A stretch of 64,000 nucleotides of DNA from Patiria pectinifera. Taxonomy: Eukaryota; Echinodermata; Asteroidea; Valvatida; Asterinidae. The stretch lies in contig CM057149.1 of the NCBI GenBank assembly GCA_029964075.1, forward strand, positions 26,612,197-26,676,196. Reading direction: 5' to 3'. The notes below the pieces were generated by a model. It did no database searches. It saw nothing but the letters and a program-made list of their open reading frames with translations, and had not been told where the DNA came from. The position numbers were made by a program, and so were the translations under genes. Numbering within the stretch: position 1 is the first letter of the stretch; the number at the start of each line of letters is the position of its first letter. Positions 33,841 to 45,000 of the stretch are shown here, piece after piece.

Positions 33841-34290
33841 GTGCGAGCATGTTTGTGCTCTTGTAAAACTCATACATATGGCCTAGGTCCGTCATTGAAT
33901 GCGAAGAACGAGCTGACATCTTTTAGCATGTGTTGTGGCACAACCAAACAATTGCTGTCATTAATTCTCTGCCCCTTTGTATCGGTGGATCACGCCACAA
34001 ATGTTTATGAATGTCTGCTAGACAATGACATCCCATGGCTTCAAAAAAATTAACAAGGACACCATCAAAACTGCGGTATCCTGGTAATTTCGTTTTTTCC
34101 CCTTCTAAAGAGGAGGAAGTAAAATAAAAAGATGTTATCGATTATAAATGCACTTATTAATGGTCGTTGACAACAAGGCTCCAATGCAGGGTACATACCA
34201 AGGCCGTAATACAGGAAGTCTCTACTTGGTAGATATGTTAACCTCTGAACTTAATCTGTATTTCAGCAGATAGTTCCTGTGCTTACATGT
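33841..34290. repeat. Copy of 30315-30660 with GTGATCAC-type unit
   Basis: GTGCTCTTGTAAAACTCATA, GAACGAGCTGACAT and TGTTGTGGCACAACCAAACA recur in the same order as at 30325-30440, followed by GGTGGATCACGCCAC at about 33984. This is a duplicated intergenic segment with no open frame of note. Confidence 0.7.
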
Positions 34291-35290
34291 GACGACTTCT
34301 CAATGAACACAACTGGTAATGGACATTTGCAGATATTTAAAAACGAAATGGACAAACCATTATAAAACATTCTACTCGTGTATATGTAAAAATAGGATCA
34401 AGCATACTGTGACATTAAATTTGTTGCACATTGTTGTGCGTTTTTTTTAAACCAATACCGCTTCCAACTCTCCGAATTCAGTTTAATTTGCAATCGGTTA
34501 TATTATATCTGACATCTGTGAATGAGAATTATTTCCTCAAGCGACAAACTGGGATCATGCCACAAGAGGGCGCAAGTCAAAACGTATTAATGAACATTTT
34601 GGAAGGGAGGACTTACAAAGTGTGAAATCTACTGAGTTGAAATTTCTACGGGTTATTATTTTTTATTAAAGTGCTTTAGTTTATTTTATTGATGTTTCTC
34701 GAATCAGCGAAACATTTTTTTCGGTAAATGGTGTCTATTACCTTTAAAGTATGTTGTCTCTGTGTGCATTAACTTCAAGACCTTAGCCACCCCACCTTGC
34801 TCGCTAAACCCTGGATTTAAAATTATTTCTTTTGTAAAAAAAAAGGTTTCACAGGTTTCTATTGAAATCCTGCTGCAGTTTCTGAACACGACGACATATG
34901 AAATGTATTTAGCAATCATATTCATTCAATCTCTAAAATGTTTTCATTGCCCGCCCTTTTCTTGGGGGGGAGGGGGAGGAAGGGGCAGGTTTGACAGGAT
35001 AATAGCCGAGACATATTTCCGGAGGGCGCTGTTCATAAGAACCCAGTTCTGCGGCAGAGACCATCTTCTTGTCGGAACCGCGTAGTTTCATCTCGGTGAG
35101 TCTAATATAAAAATTAATACACATTGCTCCTCAGAAAACTGATCTAGGAATCGACGGTACTATACAAAAACCAAGACGAGGCAAGCCGTGTAAATGTACT
35201 GATCCCAGAGCGCGCAGAATGATATTCATTTAATTCATGGCAAACTGTCGGTGGCGCATTGCAGTGTGAATTGCCCGAATTGATTCCTAA
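34291..35290. other. Intergenic, unassigned
   Basis: AT-rich with two short plus-strand frames (64 and 107 aa) lacking motifs. One purine-rich G tract lies at 34964-34983. I see nothing conserved with other parts of the window. Confidence 0.45.
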
Positions 35291-35548
35291 TTGCCTTCAT
35301 TGGAAATGTTTTCTGCAAATGTGAAGCCAAATCCAGGCCGTGCTTGGGGACCTTTATGCCCCCGGCCCGTACAGCCAAAGGTGCTTCATACATCGGCGTG
35401 GTGGCATGAACCGGGCTGCTACCCTAAGAAACCTGATGATATCTACCCGCCTAGGAGACGCCAGAAACGCCCCGTCAGTAACGTTCCTGCTGTGGAATCC
35501 AGCAACAGGTTCGGCGTACTCAAATCAATGGATGATAACGACATCTGA
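35291..35548 (+). CDS. Conserved small ORF, copy B (retroelement-like, uncertain)
   Basis: An 85-aa frame with NVKPNPGRAW, PVQPKVLHTSAWWHEPG, CYPKKPDDIYPP and a C-terminal SNRFGVLKSMDDNDI. The last ~70 residues are conserved with 10538-10745. It lies just past the 3' flank of gene B on the opposite strand and marks the edge of the A/B duplication. I do not recognise a family. It may be a fossil of a non-LTR element ORF rather than a host gene. Confidence 0.4.
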   Translation: MPSLEMFSANVKPNPGRAWGPLCPRPVQPKVLHTSAWWHEPGCYPKKPDDIYPPRRRQKRPVSNVPAVESSNRFGVLKSMDDNDI

Positions 35549-38500
35549 ATGATATACTATGCCTTGCAATAACCAAAAACATGATCACTTGGATTTTACA
35601 CACAAGTGTGTCTTGATTATCTGTTAATCAAGTTAATTTTCTCACGGCGTTTGTCTTTAGAATAGAATCTTGATAGGGTTAATATATATGAAATACTCTC
35701 AAACATGTGCTTGTATGTTGTTTGGATCACTGAACAAAATATGGAGGTTTTTCTATAAAGTTCTTTTTTTTTCAACCAATAAATTAGTTTATATTGCTGA
35801 TAGTCGAAGAGGTGATTGTACAAAAGCTTCCAAATAGTTTATGCAATAAAAATTGGAAAGTAATGTATATTCAGGAAACATTTTTTTACCTTTGGATGCT
35901 TTTTTTATTGTCATATATGTATAGCACGCAAATTTCACCTAGAATGCGTTTGAAATATGTCACAAGACATTGTATATTTGCAACTGTTCACTGATATTTA
36001 AGTTCAATCGGTTGTTGAAGTGCTTCCTTAGTCCATTTTCATGAGTTTGTCGTAATCTACCAGAAAATTTGCGATATAATGATACTGAATTTTGTACCAA
36101 CTGGACAACAGTTGACATCCTGTGTTATGGGCACCGTGCACAAGTACCCCCTCTACGGTAAGAAAAGGAGAGTTGGGGAAGACCACTGGGAGAGACACTG
36201 GAACGCATTGCTGACGACGCCCGGCCGGCGCTCACGCCAGGACGCTATGGCTTTGTGAACGTACATTTCATAGCTGAGCGTACTTTGCAAACGTACAGCA
36301 CGCGTGCGCGGTGTGTCCCGTCCACGGGGCTGTCGCAAGTGGTCAAAAAGCGCCCTCTCTTGTTTGCGCACGGAGCCCATACCAGTCGCCATGGACAACA
36401 GAAGTTTGCTCGCTAGTACAAACATTGCAATTTCTCTGAGAAACTACAAATGAATCGCATTGTATGATCGCATTTAGATTAGTTATACATCATGCAAGTA
36501 TAGTCAATAATGATGCAGTAAATAAACACATATAGCATTCTATCTAAGTCTATCTAGAAGCAAAAATATATCCATGGGCGTGGTTCCAGGTCAATAATCC
36601 GGGGATGGAAAATCAAAACAATTTTTTTGGACATTTCTAATTGTTCCTGAAAATTCAGTGGGCTTCATAGGCCAGTTTTTGAGATCTTGTTTAGTGGATA
36701 AAGAAATCCGATTTTGATTGGAAGAAATTTCCTGTTCACAAAAGTTGAAAGTTATGACAGACAGACGAACTTCCCCCGCATCAAACCACGCCCAAAAATC
36801 CAATACAATAAGAATCATATTTTAGTTATAGTAAAATTCATGGAAAATTGTGATCAGAAGCTAACACTTTCTTAACTGAAATATACTGACTACTGTGTAC
36901 AAAGCTGTACATGGTATTCAACTTTAACTTTATAAATCAAGTGTTACTTGTTTCACCTTTGTGATTTTGTGTTTCTACTTCGATAACATTACGAACTTTT
37001 GATGCATTCGACAATGAAGATGCCGCATATCTTGGTTGCAGAGGATTGTAAATTCTTATAAAACTGCTATTTTTTGCCATACATAGGTAAATATTTGAAA
37101 TCTTTTGGATTCAAAACGTATTGGACTAGGCCTTTTTTTGGTAATAAAGTATTTGAAGTCATTAACTGACGATCATTTCCACATTCCATAAAGCAGTGTG
37201 TGTATAAACTGCCCAAATAACTTTGAAAATATCAATACATACTATGCAAATTTATGTGATACATTTTAACTGATTTAGAATAGCATTAAGTATATGCAAT
37301 TTTATACGATACATTTTCCACAAGATAACATGCAAACTGGAGGATGCCTCATGTAACTATAACCTCACAATAGTTAGTTTTTGTGTCTATGTAGAAAACG
37401 GCCTTCATTGAATTGAAAACTAAACTTTGTAATGTCGAATTTGAAGCAGTCATGGAATAACTCAGATTTAAGAAAACATAATGCTCCTGAAACTCGTCAT
37501 TTAAAAAAGCATCCATTAATAGGACGTGGTTGAATGTTTTAGCTAAGTTCCTCCTCCTGAAGAGGATACGGGACCAAAATGTGAGAATATTTCCTGCACC
37601 CCCATAACGTCCTTTGAATTAAAATCTTCTTGTTGAAAATTGCTTACGTTAGAGAACTCAAGGGCGGATCCGGGGGGGGGGGGGCAAAGGGGGCCATAAC
37701 CATCCCCCCCCCAAAAAAAACCCGAATCAATTTTTGTTCTTAAGTGACTTCACAATAAAGGCAGGCAATGAGTACACCACTATCTTTTCCTCAAAAAACA
37801 TTGGTTAAAATGGTCAGAAATTGCTTCAGATCGCACCACAGAGCATCTAGAATCCAAAAATTTTTCGGGGTCCTAAAAGCGGGCCCCAAACCCCACGCCG
37901 CAATTTTTCTAGACATACTTTTTGTAGACCAACGTTTTTTACCCCCAAAAAATTGTGTCCTGGATCCGCCCTTGAGAGAACTGTCACAGAATGGACACCC
38001 TCTTTGCATTTGTTTTTAATTATGAACCAAATGCTTAGAAACTCAAACTTTGGATTTGTTGGATTTTATTTTTTTTCACAACATTTTACTTTTACTGGAA
38101 TGTAAAATAATTTGAAAGTCAATATAAGGAGGCTAACTTTGATGTCGACGAGTTGCTGATCTTAGAACAAGTTATGAAAAAAAGTGTACCGCAGCGAAAT
38201 AACGAAATTATGAAAACTATGAAAATGGTACACTGTCGCAAATTCATTGGGGTAATATAAGCGGGTATCGCGTTTTTCTCACTGCAATATCTGGCCAGGA
38301 CCAGCCGTGAAATATTTGAAAAGCGAATTTGGGGTGCAGGGGGTGGGTGGTGTCGCTGCATTTGAGTTCCTTTACAGATTGTTTCTTATGCCAGTTTACT
38401 TTCACGATATTTCTAATTGTGCCATTAGGCATCTTCGCTTCTTTTGTCTCACTCATAGTCTTAGTTGGGGGGGGGGTAGGGGTTTCCCGTCGCACAACCT

Positions 38501-38803
38501 CCACGCGACGGCACTGATATAATCTTTAGTATAGCCCTTTCTTTTAAGTTTTAATCTACTTGAAAGAAATCGTGTACAATTTTTTTTCTGACAAAATGAT
38601 TGTTTGATGCATGGAGAATCTTCCAACGTTACATTGTATGTTCCCCTGATTGACGTTTGTTCAAGAATCTTTATAATAATTTCAAGATCCTGTTTTAGTC
38701 TAATCTGAGCAAATGTTTTGTCTGAAGCGTTTGCATTATATGGTCAATCACTGTGTTGAACAGACTACCGTTACCCTAACACTAAATATTGAACATTTGA
38801 AAA
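35549..38803. other. 3' flank of gene B
   Basis: Homologous to 10748-13890. From 36619 rightward it is also near-identical to 57923 onward. Contains the hAT MITE 37659-37974. No convincing exon; the frames listed by length here are not shared with unit A. Confidence 0.6.
37659..37974. mobile_element. hAT-type MITE with AGAGAACT target duplication
   Basis: CAAGGGCGGATCC / GGATCCGCCCTTG ends with exact AGAGAACT on both sides (37651-37658, 37975-37982). Unit A reads TTAGAGAACTGTCAC uninterrupted near 13070, an empty site that proves the insertion and its boundaries. Confidence 0.9.
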
Positions 38804-38809
38804 TTTAAT
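38804..38809 (-). terminator. Gene B poly(A) signal ATTAAA
   Basis: TTTAAT on the plus strand gives ATTAAA on the coding strand about 161 nt after the gene B stop. It lies at the site homologous to the gene A AATAAA signal. Confidence 0.5.
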
Positions 38810-38969
38810 ATATTCCGGCAATTTCTTACGATTATGCATGCTTTAATGGTCATCTATATTCTACCTTCTATGCCTATATATTTTAAATCCCGCGCGTAAG
38901 GCAAAGATTGTGCCAAACACAGCAAACAAGTCGATGTCCTTGAATTGGAGTCGCATCAGGTGAACTATT

Positions 38970-39016
38970 TTACTCCAGAGGGATTGTGTCACTCACGGTA
39001 ACAGTTTCCACGTCTT
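38970..39016 (-). CDS. Gene B exon 8: acidic tail and stop
   Basis: A 47-nt coding part encoding EDVETVTVSDTIPLE then TAA, after a TTTCAG acceptor. It is seven codons shorter than gene A but keeps the same last residues and stop. The following ATTAAA at 38804-38809 is the likely poly(A) signal. Confidence 0.75.
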
Positions 39017-42000
39017 CTGAAAGAAACAAGAAATTCTTACAAACTATTACAACTCTGAAGCAACGCCTATAACGGCTTTCATTGACAGCATTTTAATGGG
39101 GTTTTTTTTTGGGGGGGGGGGTAAGAGCGCAAAACCTGTGAAATTTTATAACAAAAATACCACTGTTTGGAATTCAAGTACCTATATAGGCTTGGAGCTA
39201 TTAAAAAAATACTCTCAAATAGAAATTGCTTGGGAAATCAACTGCAATTCGCTTCAATAGAAAGGCAGCTAGTTATTCGCTACAGGCGCGGATCCAGAGG
39301 GGGGGGGGGGGTGTTTGGGGGTCAACCCCCCAGCTCTGTCAAAAAAAAGATTTCTCATACAAATTCCTAAAAAATAAGTCGAACCCCCCCCCCCTTTGAG
39401 TTGTCAAACTGTACAACCGGAAGGTCCTAGCCTGACTCAAATTCCGCCGCATCTGTGAATAAAGGGAAGGAGTTCTCACCTTGGCGGCAGACCACACCGG
39501 CATCCTGGGTGTGGTTACATGCGACCTCCTCCCCGCAAAACGAGGGGCAGTCCCAGATCTTACTCTCCGCCCTATCGCACGCGAGGCCGTCCATGTACAC
39601 GGGGCCTTCCCCTTGGCCGAAATGGGCGCCGGACTTGGCCTCCGCTGCGCCTGAGAAGCCCAGCTGACGACAGACCACCTCGGCATCCGTCACATCCCAG
39701 TCGGTATCGCAGAGTGTGCCCCATGCGTTGCCTTGGAAAAGTTCGACGCGGCCATTGGTGTGGTTCGAACCGCCGACCAACCGAATGATGTCTGTGGTTA
39801 AAACAAATGAAATCTAGGGTTATCCCGGAAAATATATGCCTGATTGGGAAAAACATTTTCGGCATAACGTGCATTTTGCAAATCGGCCTTAAACTGATGA
39901 AATGATTTCCAGGAAGAAGACAGGAAATTACGTAAAAAATGACAATATAAACTGCGTCGACAAATTGCTAAAAACTACGCAGGATACGTTTCTACTCGGA
40001 ACGAAACCCTCTTGTCGATCTTTGAAGTTACCAATCATAATGTGACACACAAGCTGTGTTACGAACAACTACATTTTGTCTTTCCCTGTTACATCTGACA
40101 TCCATGATTTTGTTATTTTGGATGCATTCCTTAATTGTATTCTTCCTCAAAGAGTGATTATGTGAAGCAAACGACATAGCCAACCAGAAAAAAATAGTTT
40201 GAAGCCATTTTTAATGACAATTGTATGACAAATTACAAAGTTATGAGGTAACAGGAACAGGAATAATGCCACACTTAATGTAAACAATGACCGATGTAGA
40301 AACTGGCAAGCATGTTCTGATGTGGAGGGCGTTGTTCTTGTACAAAATCTAGAGCCCCAATATAGGCCAATACAGGGTGAGTCAAAACAATAACGAAACC
40401 CAAATGGCAGGACCAATTTTTGGATGAAGTTTTGCCTGTAGCACTTTCAAAATGTAGGATATGAAAGCCCAGTAGTAAAGCTTTCTTTAGTACGGAATTT
40501 TGAACACAAACAAAAAGTAGGCTCTAAGTGTTCTTTCAGCAAAACGAAAACAGTTCTCATAGGGATGCATATGAATTGTTCTCGTTTTGCTGAAAGAACA
40601 CTTATCTTTTGGTGATCCGTGGACTTTAAAACGGTATTTAGGCCTATGTTCAAAAATTCCGTAATTTGAAAAGTACTTGAGTTATTTGAGTGATACTTGT
40701 ACTAAAATAAAAGCTCATTGATTGGGCTCTCGTATCGTAGATTTTGAAAGTGCTCCAGGCAACACTTCATTCAAAAATGGGTCCTGTCATTGTTTTTTTT
40801 TTTTTTTTTACTCACCGTGTATAGCTTTCATTTGAAATCACACAAACAAATAGGGCAAGACGACTGCAACTTTTGTAAAATCCTTTAGGTAGTGTGGAAA
40901 TTTGTATAAGGACTCGTGTGAGTGCACACTTAAGAAGTGAAAAACTCCTTACTGGGTTTGCATGTCACTCCGGCTACGTGTGAGCTGTTACACTGCTGGA
41001 TGCTGCTACAGACAAACGGGCAGTCGACCAGGCGCCTCTCAGACCCTTTGCAGGAAACTCGGTTCATCACGATGGGTACTTCCTCCTCACTCTCCTCCAA
41101 GGACACGCTGGTGGCTTCCTCTGCTTCTAAGAAGCCGAGCTGATGACACACGATGCTGGCCTCTTTCATGTCCCAGCCGTTGTCGCATATCGCACCCCAA
41201 GCATCGTCGTGTAGGATTTCGACTCGACCGGAGCGTTTCCCATCACCGTCCACGAGGCGAACTGTACCGTCTGGGACTAATGCGAAAAAAAAGCGATTTA
41301 AAATTGCAAGAGATTAAAGTGGTTAGGCGTGGTTGAGTTTCGTAACATCCAAACATCGAAGAAAAACAGACTAAAATTAAGTTTTACTGGTGGACAATTC
41401 AGAATCACTCATCAGCCCTTACAATCGCTTTGATTGAACCATTTTGTAAAACCAAGGATCAACCTTTACTCTGACCTCAATGCAAAAAGTTGAAAGGGCA
41501 GAGTACTCGTGCTATGTTGAACATAATGAATGTTAGAAGAAGGTTTCAATAAGACCTTATGCGTTTTAGATCTCAAAGGATGTTGTTAGTTGTTTGAATT
41601 TAGTAACAATGAACGCACACACAGGTTTGCTCTCCTGCCTTTCCCACCGTAACAAAACCATTGCCCTCTAACTCTGCCTCAATGCATGAGGTCGATAAGG
41701 CTTCTTTGAATGTTAGTTTCAGATGAATCATCAGAACCAATCAGAACAATGTAGTCGTTAACAATGGAATTACATTGAAGTATTCTTGTCTCTTGACTGC
41801 ACGTTTACATTTGTGACGGACAACGTAATTACCTTTGTTTCTATCATCAGAAATAAATTAATGAGAATGATTGTGCTTAATAGGAAGGTGCTTGAAGGCC
41901 AATTATAAAAAGGTTGCAATGCGTATTCTGACAAAACGCTGTTTCATTTTAATACATTTTTTTTTACCCTTCGTTTAGTTTTTGCTAAAATTGCTAAAAC

Positions 42001-45000
42001 ACGAGCTGATTTCATGATTCCCTCACAAAGTGAGCGAACCCATTTGATTCGAAGAGCTTCTAATCATCTTCTTATCATCATTCAACACAGGAATTAGTGA
42101 CGCAAGAAAAGATTGAAATTACCTCGGCATCCTAGCACTTCCAGTTGTAAATGACACCAGGACCTGGTGCCGTGCCAGGAAGCCATTTGTATGCGGATGA
42201 ATCTGGTCATCAGTGTCACAGGAAAGGTGACAGTTACTGCTTCGCCTGATATACTGTTACCTTCCAACTGAAACCAGATACAAATCATGGAAAGATTATC
42301 ACAATTGTAATTTCAAATTCGATCTTAAAGCCTAACTTGCAAAAACAGAACAAAACCAATAAACAAAAACAAAACGTTTTAGCACAAGGCGTATTGCATA
42401 AAATGTCTGAATGGTGCCAACAAATCATTGATATTTTTACCACTATGTTAAAGCTATAGTCCATCATTTGCGACTATCCAAAAAGTAACTGACGTAATTA
42501 TTGTTGACAAACATACTTGGTTGAAAGATAGTAACGGGACTAAACTCATTGTAAAATTATTCTCTCTGGCAAGCTGTCATTTTGAAGAAATCAACGAAAG
42601 AAGGCCTTTCCAACGGTGCGTCTTAAGACGCACCGTTGGAAATTTAGTTAGTAGTTCGTTTTTTCCATAGACATATAATAAAACCTAGACACGACGCGTA
42701 CACCAGGGGATTTGTTTTATGTACACACAGTGGCCGCGCACACCCAACTGTACTTCCTTTGCCGGTGAGGGGGTACTTGTAAACGGAGCGGATACAGCTG
42801 AAGCTGAGCTGAAACTTCATCAGGTCAGTTGTTCAGCACCCTTCTTCAGATTTTTAACACTTTTGTTGCTTCAAACGAACAAAATGCACAAATTACAAAT
42901 GATGGGCTACATCTTTAATGTACTCTGGTATGTTGTTTTGGGTCTTTCTCAGACCGGGGAGACACATTATAACCCCCCCCCCCAATATTGTAGGGTTAAC
43001 TACTTGTTATTTTTCTTACCATTTTATTTCCATCAACCCAAATGGCCTGGGGGCTATCGACTGATCAACCACCGAAATGGCAATCACGGCTAGTCAATGG
43101 CCACTACAGTTTATAAGGACGGGTGAATCATCAATCACCTGTTACTAACTAAGTTAGCCGTGTAAAGTAAGGGATGAAGCCAGGTTTAATAAAGGAAAGG
43201 GATGGTTATGTTACTGAATGGGTGCCCGACTATATGCACTTCCCGGAGTGTAATTAATCTGATAGGAATGGTCTCTCGGAAGTGTTGACATCGAGAGGTG
43301 ACTATTTACCCCCCCCCCTCCTTCCCCATAGATCCAGCTCAGCATTGTCGTCTACTTACCACGATGGTTTGGCCGTCCGTATCGGCTAAGCTCTGCCAGT
43401 CATCCGACTCACCAGTCATACTATACGGTACTGTGAAGGTTCGGATAGAGCCACTGCTGTGTCCCTTCATTACGACGCCAGTGACGGCAGTGTAGGCGCC
43501 CAAATCCACCTGCAGCCACTGATCAGTCCCACATGAACTCGGATGCCACCATGATCCTACAGAGAATATAATTCAAGACACTAGTATACTCGGACAGGAA
43601 CTTTGCATGATCTTATTTGCATGCGGCGCTTAATATGTCATTAGTGGTGAAGATTTATTGGGATTTTAATTATTTGGTTCAAATGAAATGGGATAATTTG
43701 ATATTTAAAGTATCATAGCAATAATTATACTTCATTGTCGAATTACGTTTTTAAATCAACATTCGTATTTCATCTATATACATTTACATTTGTAACGTGT
43801 TATGAAAATGAAAAGGAAACCCACTCTTGGCTCCGTGCAGCTTGGGCCTCGACTAGGCCCCTGCCGGTGGAATTGTCAAGATGGAGTGTTACAACTGATA
43901 ATGTAGTAACCAACCGATAACGTATCACCAACCGATAATGTATCACAAATTGACCGATATTGTATCACTAACCGATAATGTACCAAAAAATGACTAATAG
44001 TGTAGTAAAATTTGTATCCGATAATGTATCACATGTCGACGGATAATGTAACTACAAAATAAGTGTATCCGATAATGTATCACCACGGAACGGATACTGT
44101 ATCAACCGATAATGAATCAAAAATCAACCGATAATGTATCAGTATTGGGAAAAGGTGGAAATATTGCAAATTTATTAAAGTCTAATAAGTGCCTTTACCA
44201 TCATGATAAGTCCCCACTCGAGAAAGTTTATCATTAAGATTTTTTTTTTTAATTTGGGAGGTAGGGAGTTGCTCTGGTTTGGAGACGCTCTACTTCCAAG
44301 TGGGCCTAGGCTAGTGGCGTATACAGTTTTTGATGTCAAGGGGGGGGGGGGTAACCGCACTCGCACATCCGCGCCGAAACGTGGACAAGTTCTTTTCTCC
44401 TGACACTTGGCCTCCATATGGGCTCCGTGCTGAGACACAAGAGGGCGCGTTTTACCACTACGGGACCATTGATCTCCGTATGGAGATCAATGGACGGGAC
44501 ACAGCATGTACGTACTGTACTGTACTGGTTCGAGCGCAAAGTTCCACACCACTTCCAGAATGTGCCAGAATGTGGCTATTAGCAGCAGCGTCTTCGCATG
44601 AGCGTCGGGCAACGTCGGCGCGCGCATACGTTCAATTTAACTTGCGATGGTCTCCCAGACTATTCCCTCCCCCAATAACTTTGCATCATTCAAAATACGC
44701 GCTGTGCATGAACCGGGAACACATACGAGTGGCGAGGCATGTGCATAGCAAAACTACCATCTGAAATGATCATGTAACTTGAGCTGTCACAAAAGATACA
44801 ATGTAACAAGTTTACCGGATTTAGGCGGCAATCGTCGAAGATAGTCTAGATGCGATCAAGCTTCATGGGTCCCTTGTCGACCCCAGTCGATTTTTTGTCT
44901 TACAGATTTGAAAAGGGCACAATCACAGCATTACTGCTCATTTAGTGGGGGATGAGGGGATGAGGGGAGGGTCGATGAGGGGAGGGGGTCGTGCAATATT

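Larger units (their letters stand above)
36619..42699. repeat. 6.08-kb near-identical duplication, copy in unit B
   Basis: Matches 57923-64000 throughout introns, exons and transposons. The left edge is sharp at CAATTTTTTT; the right edge lies beyond the window for the second copy. Confidence 0.9.

Noticed and set aside
36153..36425. 90-aa minus-strand frame downstream of gene B
   Set aside because: The homologous region of unit A (11390-11720) does not keep the frame. The DNA is conserved only in blocks, so it is more likely noncoding.
44330..44764. 144-aa frame inside the foldback transposon as a transposase
   Set aside because: Low-complexity start over a poly-G run, no catalytic motif, and no conserved counterpart.
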